From contig NZ_JAJFZM010000016.1 of NCBI RefSeq assembly GCF_020733705.1, positions 248,001 through 312,000 on the forward strand: 64,000 nucleotides of DNA, written 5' to 3'. Positions 9,056 through 17,994 of the stretch are shown one piece after another; the first letter of the stretch is position 1, and each line of letters starts with the position of its first letter. This DNA is from Nocardia australiensis. Lineage in GTDB: Bacteria > Actinomycetota > Actinomycetes > Mycobacteriales > Mycobacteriaceae. The notes under the pieces were generated by a model. That model worked only from the letters and a program-made list of their open reading frames with translations. It was not told the DNA's origin and searched no databases. A program made the position numbers and the translations under genes.

Positions 9056-9616
9056 TCACGCTCGGCCGATCACCCGGAGGTCGTCGAGCGCGAGTTCCTC
9101 CGACCGGAGGAAGCGGGTGTTCAGAAAGTTTGCGAGGGGGGAGTTTCCGAGTGCCGAATGGCGCACGAATCGTGAGCCGTAGGTATGGTCGGTGAGTTCT
9201 TGCAGCTCGGCGGCCAAATCTGGCCATTGATCGGTACCTACATACCACAGGATTCCCTGGTCGGGTAGGTCGTCGGGGCCCAGCAAGTCTTGAAACTCGG
9301 GTGGGGCGAAACGCGGTAGCAATTGAATCTGCTCCGTGCTGCCGTTGCGCTGGTCATCGGGGGTGACCGAATATCGAGAGGTCAGCAATTTGAAGAGACG
9401 TGCTTCGGTCGTAGACGTAAAAGGGGTGTCCTCATCGGGAATGTGAAAACTCCATGGGCGGCTGAGCCCTGATACGTCCGGGACGAATGCAATCTTGACC
9501 GTGGCATTCAGATCGACAACATATATTCCCTCGTACAGGTGAGCGTCCTCGTCCTCGTTCTCCCAGATCTCTGGTTGGACGCTGACGCGAAAATCGTGGT
9601 CGTACGACAGCTTCAT
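9056..9616 (-). CDS. Putative immunity protein for the upstream polymorphic toxin
   Basis: A 186-aa acidic protein I do not recognise by family. It begins MKLSYDHDFRV, contains WENEDEDAHLYEGIYVVDLN, an aromatic ILWYVGTDQWPDLAAEL segment and a C-terminal LANFLNTRF. There is no signal peptide or membrane segment. Its ATG overlaps the toxin gene's stop by 4 bases, so it is translated with it. Position (immediately 3' of a polymorphic toxin), size, acidity and coupling are the standard hallmarks of a cognate immunity gene; the function is inference from that context. The 71 bp downstream hold no other gene. Confidence 0.55.
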   Translation of the reverse strand: MKLSYDHDFRVSVQPEIWENEDEDAHLYEGIYVVDLNATVKIAFVPDVSGLSRPWSFHIPDEDTPFTSTTEARLFKLLTSRYSVTPDDQRNGSTEQIQLLPRFAPPEFQDLLGPDDLPDQGILWYVGTDQWPDLAAELQELTDHTYGSRFVRHSALGNSPLANFLNTRFLRSEELALDDLRVIGRA

Positions 9617-12600
9617 CGCGCCCTCTCTCGGATGAGTAGGTTGCCGTGGTCTCGATACGTGCTGCTGAGTTCGGGTATGTCCGGGAAGTGTTCATTGGCC
9701 CAGATTGCCCATTTGTTCAGCTTGTCGCTATACGGACTATCTACCGCATCACGGAACTCGTTATACCAATGATGCACACCGTTCGCGTGTTCGCTGAGGA
9801 TCTCTCGAGGTACGCCACGATCGGCCAGTCGATTGTACTCCTGCAACCGATTATGAAACTCCACGATTGAGTCATATTTCTTGCTCAGTAAACCGGTTGC
9901 ATTGTCGATCTTTTTGAGGACCCCGTTAGGTCGTTCCAGCCACCGTTCAGTGCACGGCGGGTTGGTGCCGAAGCGTTCGAGAAGCTGCCGGACATGGCCG
10001 ACCTCATGCTCGAGATCGAGGAAGCGCATATTCTCGACGGCGACCACGCGCTGTTCGACTCGAAGGGTGTTTCCGACCCGGTCGACGATTTCTATTCGTT
10101 CCGCACGAGGGTATGCCTTCGGGCCATCCGCTATGACCTCGAGCGGATATCCCACCGCTTCCAGTTCGGCCTGGAGACTTGCGAAGTCGGGATGATCCTC
10201 CATTCGGACCGTGCCGTGGTGGATGGTCTCCGGGGTCGGGTCATCGCCCCGCATAGCGCCCGAGCCCATACGTTCGTGCTTTGCCAGAGCTTCGTGGGCT
10301 TGGGTGCGGTCAGTGGGATGTGTGTCGGGAGCCTGCTCGCGTTTCGGGGTCGGGGTTCGGTCGGTGGGGGAGTCCTTTTGTTGCCCAACGGGATCGGCAT
10401 TTCGATCGAGAGGTGCGCCGGCGTCGCGCGGCGTGCGTGGGGCGGGTTGCGGATCACGGTGCGGGGACTGTCGCTGCGGTTCGCGGTTGTCGGCCCGGGT
10501 AGGACGCGATGGATCGTGGTCGCGCCCGGGGCGGTCAGGCGTGGTGTCCGGGCGAGGCTTGGGCTCGGTGTTGCGGCCGTCGGGGTGCGTCGATTCGGTT
10601 TTCGCTGACGGATGGCCGGATTCGGCGGCCGATCCGTCGCGTGGGGTCGCGGATTCGGTGCCGGTGGAGCGCGCGGTTACCGGTGAATTGCGGTCGTGGG
10701 AGGTGGGCAGCCCCGCCGATCGGGTGGGGTCGCCGGCTCGGGTGTCGATGGGCGGTTTGGGGGTGGATGGTTTGAGGGTGGTGGCCGGGTCGCGGTGTGG
10801 GGCCTGGGTCTCGGGTTGCCGCGGTGTAGTGGCGGTGCGGGGTTCGGGTGTGTTGTGTGGGGTTGTCGGATGTGCGGATTCTGGGGTCCGAGCGGGCGAG
10901 GGGTGTGTGGTAGCAGCGGAGTCGGCGACCGTAGCGGGTGGTCGGTGTTCGTTTGTCGCGGTGGGGATTTCGCGGCTCGATGTCGGGTGGGTGGGGTCTG
11001 TGACGCCTTCGTGTGGTCGCGCGACTGTGGCGGGTTCGGTCGGCGGGACATGGTGGGCGTCAGGGGTGTTCGCGGGGTCGGGGGTCGAAGTGTGAGGCGT
11101 TGTTGGTTGTCCGTTGTCGGCGGGGGTCGGCGTGGCGGGTTCGGGGGTTTCGGTATGTGGAGTGGTTGGTTGCCCGTTGTCGGTCGGTGTGGTTTCGGTG
11201 TGGGGTAGTGCGGGTTCAGGGGTTTCGTTGTGGGATTCGGCGAGCGGTGTCGTGGCGGGTTCCGGGGTTGGATGCACGGTGCCGGATAGGTCGCCGACGG
11301 GGTGGCCGGTAGCTTCGGGGTGCTGAGTAGGCGCCGGTGAACTCCCGTCGGCCACAACGGTATTAGCGATGGGCTGGTCATTGTGGACGGTGGCGGTTGT
11401 ATCGGGGTGCGCGGAAATCGGCCGCTCCGTGCCGCCGCCGCCGTGGTCACCCACCTGGGTGCCGTCGCCGGTAGGATGCCCAGCCGTCGTTGGATCACCG
11501 GCGCGGTGCTCGCCGTTCGATGGTGTCGCGTCGCCGGTGGGTGTTGGCGCGTGTTCGTTGCTGGCCGCCGGATGTACCGGCGCGCTATTTGGTCCGTCAC
11601 CGTTTCCCGCGGTTCCGGTGTGCTGTGGTGCTCCGGTGTCGTCTCCGGAGTGCACGCTCACGTCGTGGCCGACCGGCGGATCGCCGCCTGCGCCGGTGTG
11701 GGGCCCGGATCCATTGCCCGCGTAGGGGTTCGGGCTGCTGCCGTCGCCGACGGGTGCGCTGCCGACATGGGGTGCCGAATGTGAGCGGGCGGCACCGGCG
11801 CTGACCGGGAGCGCGCCGCTGAGCGCGCCCGAGGTGAGGACGCGAGGATCGAAATCCCAGTTGCCGGTCACCGCGGCGCTGGCGAACCACCCGCTGAGTC
11901 CCGCCGCCGTGCCACCGACCCCGCCCGCGACACCCGCAGTGATCGTGCGCCCCAGCCGTTCGTTCAATCCTCGGGTGAGTTTGCTGGTCAACGCGCCCGC
12001 GCCGATGCCGAGCGGCATCGCGGTGACCGCGCCGACCGTCGAGGACAGGGCGGTCACTCCGACCCGGCCCCAATCGACACCGTCGCGGCGGCCCGCCACG
12101 CTTTGCCAGCTCTGGATACCGAGGTCTTGCAGCACCGGCAAGACGATCGACAACCCGAAGTGACGGATCATGCCCCGCAACACCGTGGCACCGATCAGCC
12201 TGCCCGCCTTCTCGCCGAGTGCGGTGATCAACCGCCTGACCAGCAACCGCACCCCTACGCGAGTGGACGCGACGGCAGCGGCCTCGGCCGCGGGCGCGGT
12301 CGGCGGGAAGATCCAGGCCGCCGCGATCTCGGCCGCCAGCAAGATCAGCGTCGAGTGGAACATCAGCTTGGTGTATTCGATCTCGTTGCCGGTCTCATCC
12401 GCCGAGCCAGCGGTCCTTTCGAACCAATTCACCAGCTCATCGAGCGAACCCTCGCCCGACCGCAGGTTCTGCAACTGCGTGATCATCGCCTGCCCGCCGT
12501 CACCGGTCGGATAGGCGGAGCGGGTTGCCGAGATCGCCGTATCGATATCGGGATTGATCGCGGTCAGCGATTTCCCCGCCGCCCGCCACGCGTCGGCGAG

Positions 12601-12690
12601 CGCCCAAACCTTGTCCTCGTCGCCATCGGGCCATTCCATGCCGACGAGCCAACCGAGCTGATCAGCAAGGGGCGGGCGCCAGATGGTCAT
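9613..12690 (-). CDS. ESX-type polymorphic toxin with C-terminal HExxH metallopeptidase-like domain
   Basis: A 1025-aa modular protein. Residues 1-310 resemble the WXG100-like, CpnT-type N-terminal domain with helical membrane-active segments (STLILLAAEIAAAWIFPP, VGAVTAMPLGIGAGALTS). About 330-800 is a long Pro/Thr/His-rich linker of low complexity. The last 200 residues form a globular domain with HEVGH at 895-899 inside LDLEHEVGHVRQLL, a zincin-type HExxH helix, then a helical stretch rich in Glu and His that could supply the third ligand. This is the trafficking-linker-toxin layout of polymorphic toxins exported by type VII secretion. The ATG at 12690 is preferred because the upstream extension is non-globular. 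A probable immunity gene overlaps its 3' end. Confidence 0.72.
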   Translation of the reverse strand: MTIWRPPLADQLGWLVGMEWPDGDEDKVWALADAWRAAGKSLTAINPDIDTAISATRSAYPTGDGGQAMITQLQNLRSGEGSLDELVNWFERTAGSADETGNEIEYTKLMFHSTLILLAAEIAAAWIFPPTAPAAEAAAVASTRVGVRLLVRRLITALGEKAGRLIGATVLRGMIRHFGLSIVLPVLQDLGIQSWQSVAGRRDGVDWGRVGVTALSSTVGAVTAMPLGIGAGALTSKLTRGLNERLGRTITAGVAGGVGGTAAGLSGWFASAAVTGNWDFDPRVLTSGALSGALPVSAGAARSHSAPHVGSAPVGDGSSPNPYAGNGSGPHTGAGGDPPVGHDVSVHSGDDTGAPQHTGTAGNGDGPNSAPVHPAASNEHAPTPTGDATPSNGEHRAGDPTTAGHPTGDGTQVGDHGGGGTERPISAHPDTTATVHNDQPIANTVVADGSSPAPTQHPEATGHPVGDLSGTVHPTPEPATTPLAESHNETPEPALPHTETTPTDNGQPTTPHTETPEPATPTPADNGQPTTPHTSTPDPANTPDAHHVPPTEPATVARPHEGVTDPTHPTSSREIPTATNEHRPPATVADSAATTHPSPARTPESAHPTTPHNTPEPRTATTPRQPETQAPHRDPATTLKPSTPKPPIDTRAGDPTRSAGLPTSHDRNSPVTARSTGTESATPRDGSAAESGHPSAKTESTHPDGRNTEPKPRPDTTPDRPGRDHDPSRPTRADNREPQRQSPHRDPQPAPRTPRDAGAPLDRNADPVGQQKDSPTDRTPTPKREQAPDTHPTDRTQAHEALAKHERMGSGAMRGDDPTPETIHHGTVRMEDHPDFASLQAELEAVGYPLEVIADGPKAYPRAERIEIVDRVGNTLRVEQRVVAVENMRFLDLEHEVGHVRQLLERFGTNPPCTERWLERPNGVLKKIDNATGLLSKKYDSIVEFHNRLQEYNRLADRGVPREILSEHANGVHHWYNEFRDAVDSPYSDKLNKWAIWANEHFPDIPELSSTYRDHGNLLIRERAR

Positions 12691-12996
12691 CGCGCGAACC
12701 TGATTCGGCGCGCGCTCCCGACAGTTACGCGAATTCCCCGAAATCCCATGGGATCCCCCTGGAAACGTCTGAGCCCGCTGACGTTGATGCGGCACTCGCC
12801 ACCCCTGAAGCACCCAGCGCCGCAGCACCTTCCAACCAGGGTGACACAGGATCAACGGATCATCAACCATCGCACCGCAACTCGGAAATCCGCAGGCGAC
12901 GGCACTATCTCCGTGTCGTGCACAGACCGTTGCCGTCCGTCACTGCGAGGCGCTACCTTTGGAAGAGCGACGATCGAGCGGGGAGGCGAGGTCATC

Positions 12997-13317
12997 ATGG
13001 GTGACAAGGTCGAGGTAAATCCGGAACTGGTCCGGCAGGCGGCTGGTAAGACCGCACAGGTACAAGACGGCATCGCCGCAGCGCTGACCACACTGGAAGC
13101 AACGCTGAATTCTCTCGGCACACCATGGGGCGATGACCGCTACGGACAACAGTTCGCGGACGGGCAAAGCAACGACGGCTACCGGGCCGCTCGCGCGAAC
13201 CTGGCCAAGATCACCGCGAATCTCGCGGGCAGCACCGGTCATCACTCCGAGACCCAGACGCGATCCGGGCGCTCGCTGGCAGACCAGGAACAAGCGAATA
13301 CCGACGACTTCCGCTGA
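12997..13317 (+). CDS. EspC-family / WXG100-like type VII secretion target
   Basis: A 106-aa helical-hairpin protein of the EspC (ESX-1 secreted) group. Two amphipathic helices flank the turn TPWGDDRYGQQFADG, matching the W-G-D-D-x-G-x-x-F signature of these partners, and it begins VEVNPELVRQAAGKTAQV. The ATG at 12997 follows GGGAGGCGAG. Such proteins are exported by ESX systems and often pair with a large secreted effector. The gene diverges from the toxin gene with 306 bp between them and has YbaB next to it, so it is the likely export partner of that toxin (inference). Confidence 0.8.
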   Translation: MGDKVEVNPELVRQAAGKTAQVQDGIAAALTTLEATLNSLGTPWGDDRYGQQFADGQSNDGYRAARANLAKITANLAGSTGHHSETQTRSGRSLADQEQANTDDFR

Positions 13318-13322
13318 CGCGT

Positions 13323-13823
13323 ATGTCCAACGAATACGCGAAAGACGAATTGGCCGCGTTGATCGACGAATTCGATGGTCAGATGCGCGGAATAGCCGAT
13401 CTGCAGCGTCAGCGCGCCCAACTCACCGCGACCGCTACCGAACTGGGTAAACGTGTGACGATCACCGTCAACGCCGATGGCACCGTCATCGAAACTCGAT
13501 TCACCGATATCGCGGGACTTTCCGCCGGACAGCTCGCTCGTGCCGTCACCGCCGCAGCCCAAGCGGCCGCCGCCGATGTCGCGCACCAGGGCAGCCTGCT
13601 CACCGACCCGCTGCGCCGAATAAGCGGCCGCCTGCCGAAACTTTCCGACCTCATCGAAGGAATGCCCGACCTGGGCGAACGCATCCCGCAACCCCCGCCG
13701 GTACCGCTCACCCCGCCGAAGCCGGAACAAGTACCGCCCGAATCGGATGCGATGACCTTCACCGATGTCGAAGAAGTCGACCGTGCCGCCACCGAACACA
13801 GAGCCACCGATAAGGGCTGGTGA
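13323..13823 (+). CDS. YbaB/EbfC-family nucleoid-associated-like protein
   Basis: A 166-aa protein. The first 100 residues match the YbaB/EbfC fold found beside ESX effectors: LIDEFDGQMRGIADLQRQRA, then VTITVNADGTVIETRF and an Ala-rich helix RAVTAAAQAAAADVA. The C-terminal 60 residues are Pro-rich and probably disordered. Classical YbaB binds DNA as a dimer; the ESX-linked versions have unknown roles and may act as chaperones or adaptors. It starts 5 bp after the EspC gene stop, so the two form one operon. Confidence 0.78.
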   Translation: MSNEYAKDELAALIDEFDGQMRGIADLQRQRAQLTATATELGKRVTITVNADGTVIETRFTDIAGLSAGQLARAVTAAAQAAAADVAHQGSLLTDPLRRISGRLPKLSDLIEGMPDLGERIPQPPPVPLTPPKPEQVPPESDAMTFTDVEEVDRAATEHRATDKGW

Positions 13824-13921
13824 CGGTCGGGCCGCCGAATCACCTACGAGCGCTGGAGTCCAGCGCGGCCCCGGCGCGTTAGACGCTGCGGCCGCGATTG
13901 ATTTTGTGGCACTGTGGCCAT

Positions 13922-14743
13922 GTGGGTTCGCGATACTGGAAGGTAGCTGCTGGGATCTGTGCTTGGGGCATGGTGCTCGGTGGGTGTGCGCATGATTCGG
14001 CGCGCTCGACGCCGGGTGCGCGGACTTCCGGTTCCCCGTCGGCGTCCGGTTCCTCGGCGACGGCGGAAACCTCGCCACCCTCGGCGGTGCCTGTGGCTGA
14101 TGAGCGGGTGGTGGTGCTGGATCCGGGGCACAACGGTGGCAATGGTGCACATCCCGAGGTGATCAATCGGGCGGTGGCGGATGGCCGGGGGAATGCCAAG
14201 CCGTGTAATACCACGGGGACGTCGGCGACCAGCGGGTACTCGGAGCACGAGTTCAATTGGGAGGTCGCGGCGTTAGTGCGCGATGCTCTTGCGGCACGGG
14301 GGATTCGGGTGGTGCTGACGCGTCCTGACGATGCGGGTGTCGGGCCATGTATCGACGAACGCGCGGCGATAGGAAACCGCAGTGGCGCGGCGGCAGTCGT
14401 CTCGATTCACGCCGACGGCGCCGCTGCGGGTGCGCATGGATTCCACGTCGCCTATTCGTCACCGCCGCTGAACCCGGCGCAGGAGGAACCATCGGTGCGG
14501 TTGGCCACAATGTTGCGCGACACGATGGTCGGTTCCGGTTTCACTACCTCGACCTACGTTGGATCCGGCGGGCTGAATCCGCGCGCGGACCTGGCCGGTC
14601 TCAACTTCTCGCAGCGGCCGACGGCACTGGTGGAATGCGGCAACATGCGCGATCCGGGCGATGCCGCGCTGCTCGAATCCCCGGAAGGGCGGATCAGATT
14701 CGCGGACTCGATTGCCGCCGCGATCGTCGCGTACCTCGGGTAG
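13922..14743 (+). CDS. N-acetylmuramoyl-L-alanine amidase, Amidase_3 lipoprotein
   Basis: Zinc amidase that cleaves the MurNAc-L-Ala bond of peptidoglycan outside the membrane. The N-terminus is a lipoprotein signal with lipobox LGGC, followed by a Ser/Pro-rich linker. The catalytic domain shows zinc ligands His in LDPGHNGG, Glu in YSEHEFNW and His in SIHADGA, with the catalytic Glu in ALVECGNM. This is the set seen in Rv3717/Ami1-type mycobacterial enzymes. GTG at 13922 gives a compact signal peptide; an in-frame TTG at 13898 would add eight residues. It stands alone between the YbaB operon and the MMPL gene. Confidence 0.87.
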   Translation: MGSRYWKVAAGICAWGMVLGGCAHDSARSTPGARTSGSPSASGSSATAETSPPSAVPVADERVVVLDPGHNGGNGAHPEVINRAVADGRGNAKPCNTTGTSATSGYSEHEFNWEVAALVRDALAARGIRVVLTRPDDAGVGPCIDERAAIGNRSGAAAVVSIHADGAAAGAHGFHVAYSSPPLNPAQEEPSVRLATMLRDTMVGSGFTTSTYVGSGGLNPRADLAGLNFSQRPTALVECGNMRDPGDAALLESPEGRIRFADSIAAAIVAYLG

Positions 14744-14993
14744 GTGCCCGCCGGTGCTGCTTCGGATCTGCGGTGATCCTTGTGTTGATGTGAAATGTAT
14801 TGGTGCACAGGTTATTTCAGTGAAGCGCTGCTGTGGTGATCGCACTGGCGATGCCGCTCGGTGCGGGTGAGTCGAGCCGCCATTGCTGCCAATGCGGCGG
14901 AACATCGATGGAACGCGAGGAGTGAATCGACTCAACGCGCCGCCCCGGCGATGTGGCTGACTGATTTGCGGAGGGCGGCCCTGTTCAAGTTAA

Positions 14994-15013
14994 GTTAACG
15001 GCGTTACGCTAAC
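14994..15013. promoter_or_regulatory. Imperfect palindrome, probable TetR operator for MMPL-TetR operon
   Basis: Arms GTTAACG and CGCTAAC separated by 6 bp form a 20-bp inverted repeat with one mismatch, 39 bp ahead of the MMPL start. Half-length direct copies of AGTTAA precede it. The only local regulator is the TetR encoded at the end of the same operon, so autoregulation through this site is likely. The rest of the 14744-15052 gap shows no gene. Confidence 0.5.
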
Positions 15014-15052
15014 TCTGTTAGATCGAGAGCAGTCGAACAAGGGGAGTTGCTC

Positions 15053-17308
15053 ATGCTCGTCCGGATCGCACACTTGGCCACCCGGCATCCGCGCACCATC
15101 CTGCTCGCCGCAGTCCTGCTCGCGGTGTTGTGTGGAGTGTTCGGCGCCGCGGCGACCTCACATATGAAAACGGGCGGGTTCACTTCCGATGACGCCGAGT
15201 CGACGCAGGTTTCGCGGCTGATCGCCGACAATTTCGGTGGTGCCGAACCGAACCTCATCCTGTTGGTGAGCGCGGACGCGGGCGCCGACAGTCCCGCCGC
15301 GCAGGCTGCCGGTGCGCGGTTGGTCGATACCCTGCGTGCGCGGGTGGACGTGATCGGCGTCCAGTCGTACTGGAGCGTGCCACCGCCGCTGTCCACCGCA
15401 TTGCGCAGCAAGGACGGCAAAAGCGCGCTGGTGCTCGGTTACATCACCGGGGAAGAGACCGCGGCGCAGCAGGTGGCCGGTGATATCGCGAAGCAGGTCA
15501 CCGGGACCGCCGACGGCGTCACCGTCGACCAGGGTGGGTTGAGCTCGGTCTACAACGAGGTGAACGAGCAGATCACCCACGATCTCGCGGTCGCCGAAGG
15601 CGTGGCGATACCGCTGACATTCATAGTGCTGGTCCTGGTGTTCGGCAGCCTGGTGGCCGCACTCTTGCCGCTGGCCGTCGGCATCTTCGCCATCCTGACC
15701 ACGCTCGCGATCCTGCGCACGTTGACGGTGTTCACCGATGTGTCCATCTTCGCGCTGAATATGACGACTGCGCTCGGCCTCGCGCTTGCCATCGACTACA
15801 GCCTGTTCATCGTCAGCCGCTACCGCGAGGAGCTCGCCAACGGTCTCGATGTCGAGGCGGCGGTGGTGCGAGCGGTGCAGACGGCAGGACGCACGGTGCT
15901 CTACTCGGCGCTGACCGTGGCCCTGTCGGTCGCGGCGCTGGGCGTATTCAACCTGTACTTCCTGAAATCGTTTGCCTATGCGGGCGTCGCGGTTGTCGTC
16001 GCCGCAGCGGCGGCCTCGATCGTTATCCTGCCCGCCCTCTTGATGGTGCTCGGGCCGAAGGTGAACGCGGCCGATCTGCGAAAGCCATTGGGACGCTTGC
16101 TCGGCCGGCCGCCGCGCGCGGAAGTCGCGGTCGAGCAGACGTTCTGGTATCGACTGGTGAGCCGGGTCATGCGCCACGCCGCGCCGGTTGCCATCGCGAT
16201 CATCGTGCTGCTGTTGGCGATCGGATCCCCGTTCCTGTCCATGAAATTCGGTTACCCGGACGATCGGGTGCTCAATGCCAACGCGGGCGCGACCAGTCGC
16301 GACGTCGGCGACGCGCTGCGCAACGACTTCACCGCGAACGCCGCAACCAACACCACCATCGTGCTGGACGGTTATCAGGGCAGCGCCGTGACGCTCGGCG
16401 ATTACGCTGCCGCACTGTCGAAGGTGGACGGTGTCGCCGGGGTGCTCTCGGGTGTCGGCGCGTATTCCGGCGGGCTGAAGGTATCCGCGGGGCCGCCGCC
16501 GATGTCGAACAACACCGGCGCATTCCTCACTGTCGCAACGACAGTCGATCCATTCACGCAGGCGGGCAAGACACAGGTGGCGCAGTTGCGCGCCGTCCCG
16601 AGCCCGGGGCCCGCACTGTTCGGTGGCGCCGCAGCGACCAATGTGGACGCCCTCGACGCGCTCAGTGCACGGATCCCGCTGGCGGGCGCGCTGATCGCGC
16701 TGGCCACCTTCGTGGTGCTGTTCCTGTTTACCGGCAGCGTCCTGCTGCCATTGAAAGCGCTTGCTCTCAATACACTTTCGCTGACCGCCGCTTTCGGTGC
16801 GATGGTGTGGATCTTCCAGGAGGGACACCTCTCGGGCGTGCTCGGTAGTTCCGCGACCGGTTATCTGGTGCCGACGATGCCGATCCTGATGTTCTGCCTG
16901 GCCTTCGGTATGTCGATGGACTACGAGGTGTTCCTGCTCTCACGCATCCGCGAGGAGTGGCTGGCCACCGGGCGTACCGCGGCCGACAACACCCGCGCGG
17001 TCGCGATCGGTGTGGCACGGACCGGCCGAATCTTCACCGCGGCGGCGGTATTGATGGCCATCGTGATGGCTGCCATGGTTACCTCGAAGGTATCGTTCAT
17101 TCAGATGCTCGGCCTCGGACTGACTTTGACGGTGCTCACGGACGCGACGCTGATCCGTGGTCTGCTGGCCCCCGCGCTGATGCGGTTGATGGGCACGGCG
17201 AACTGGTGGGCGCCGGCGCCGTTGGCCCGTTTGCACGCGAAAATCGGATTGCATGAGGAGTCGGCAGTGCCCGGTGTCGATGAACCCGTCTTGACGGGAC
17301 GCCCATGA
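15053..17308 (+). CDS. MMPL-family RND transporter
   Basis: A 751-aa inner-membrane transporter. TM1 is near residues 15-35, a periplasmic loop follows, then a TM2-6 bundle with ALAIDYSLFIVSRYREEL, a second loop, and a second bundle with FGMSMDYEVFLLSRIREEW. The paired Asp-Tyr residues in the two DY motifs are the proton-relay signature of MmpL proteins. These export lipids, siderophores or drugs; MmpL3 lacks a coupled regulator, while MmpL5/MmpS5 types are TetR/MarR controlled. No mmpS gene is present. AAGGGGAG before ATG 15053 decides this start over the TTG at 15047. The stop overlaps the TetR start by 4 bp. Confidence 0.9.
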   Translation: MLVRIAHLATRHPRTILLAAVLLAVLCGVFGAAATSHMKTGGFTSDDAESTQVSRLIADNFGGAEPNLILLVSADAGADSPAAQAAGARLVDTLRARVDVIGVQSYWSVPPPLSTALRSKDGKSALVLGYITGEETAAQQVAGDIAKQVTGTADGVTVDQGGLSSVYNEVNEQITHDLAVAEGVAIPLTFIVLVLVFGSLVAALLPLAVGIFAILTTLAILRTLTVFTDVSIFALNMTTALGLALAIDYSLFIVSRYREELANGLDVEAAVVRAVQTAGRTVLYSALTVALSVAALGVFNLYFLKSFAYAGVAVVVAAAAASIVILPALLMVLGPKVNAADLRKPLGRLLGRPPRAEVAVEQTFWYRLVSRVMRHAAPVAIAIIVLLLAIGSPFLSMKFGYPDDRVLNANAGATSRDVGDALRNDFTANAATNTTIVLDGYQGSAVTLGDYAAALSKVDGVAGVLSGVGAYSGGLKVSAGPPPMSNNTGAFLTVATTVDPFTQAGKTQVAQLRAVPSPGPALFGGAAATNVDALDALSARIPLAGALIALATFVVLFLFTGSVLLPLKALALNTLSLTAAFGAMVWIFQEGHLSGVLGSSATGYLVPTMPILMFCLAFGMSMDYEVFLLSRIREEWLATGRTAADNTRAVAIGVARTGRIFTAAAVLMAIVMAAMVTSKVSFIQMLGLGLTLTVLTDATLIRGLLAPALMRLMGTANWWAPAPLARLHAKIGLHEESAVPGVDEPVLTGRP

Positions 17309-17988
17309 ATCTTGCTCGCCGAGAACGCTCGGCCCGTGGGTCCGGCGCGCAACTGCGTGCCGAAATCCTTGCCGCCACCGCGGAATTGCTGGCGCGCACG
17401 GGCCGGGTCGACGCGGTCTCCATCCGCGAAATCAGCAAGATGGTCGGGGTCAGTGCGCCTTCGATCTATCGGCATTTCTCGGATAAGGACCAGCTCATCG
17501 AGGCTGTGGTCGCGAAGGTTTTCGAAGACCTGGAAGCCGCGATGCGCGCCGCCACCGACGCCACGGTCGCGCCGATGGAGCGGCTCCGCCAAGCCGGTCT
17601 CGCCTACGTGCGTTTCGCACTCGAGCATCCCGAGCAGTACCGACTGGCCACCGCCCCCGGTGAGATCGCGGGCGCGGTCGATCAGGTGCTCGGCAGCGGC
17701 GCTTTCGTGTATTTCGCCGCGGCGGTGAGTGATTGCATGGCCGCCGGGTTGATCGACGAGGGCGACCCAGTGCCGGTGGTGTTGCAACTGTGGTCGAGCG
17801 CGCACGGCATCGCGTCGCTGCTGATCGCGAAACCCTTTCTACCGTGGGGCGACGATCTGGAGGCCGTCGCCGACCGGGTACTGCGCGCGGCGTGCGTGGG
17901 GCGGGTCGTCGTCGACAATATTCTCGGCGACGACGCCTCGCCCGAGGACGTCACCCGCTGGGTCGTCGAACAGCGTCAGCGGAAATGA
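17305..17988 (+). CDS. TetR-family regulator of the MMPL transporter
   Basis: A 227-aa TetR repressor. The helix-turn-helix occupies about residues 17-64 (LRAEILAATAELLARTG, SIREISKMVGVSAPSIYRHF, SDKDQLIEAV); the rest is an all-helical ligand-binding domain. ATGA overlap with the MMPL gene implies coupled translation and a feedback loop in which a transporter substrate lifts repression. The palindrome at 14994-15013 is the natural operator candidate. Confidence 0.87.
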   Translation: MNLARRERSARGSGAQLRAEILAATAELLARTGRVDAVSIREISKMVGVSAPSIYRHFSDKDQLIEAVVAKVFEDLEAAMRAATDATVAPMERLRQAGLAYVRFALEHPEQYRLATAPGEIAGAVDQVLGSGAFVYFAAAVSDCMAAGLIDEGDPVPVVLQLWSSAHGIASLLIAKPFLPWGDDLEAVADRVLRAACVGRVVVDNILGDDASPEDVTRWVVEQRQRK

Positions 17989-17994
17989 TCGCTG

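Noticed and set aside
9994..11095. Plus-strand frames opposite the toxin linker
   Set aside because: They arise from the low-complexity Pro/Thr codons of the toxin and show Gly/Arg/Trp-rich noise.
15158..16828. 556-codon frame antisense to the MMPL gene
   Set aside because: Composition is Arg/His/Gln-rich noise typical of antisense in high-GC DNA; the plus-strand transporter is unambiguous.
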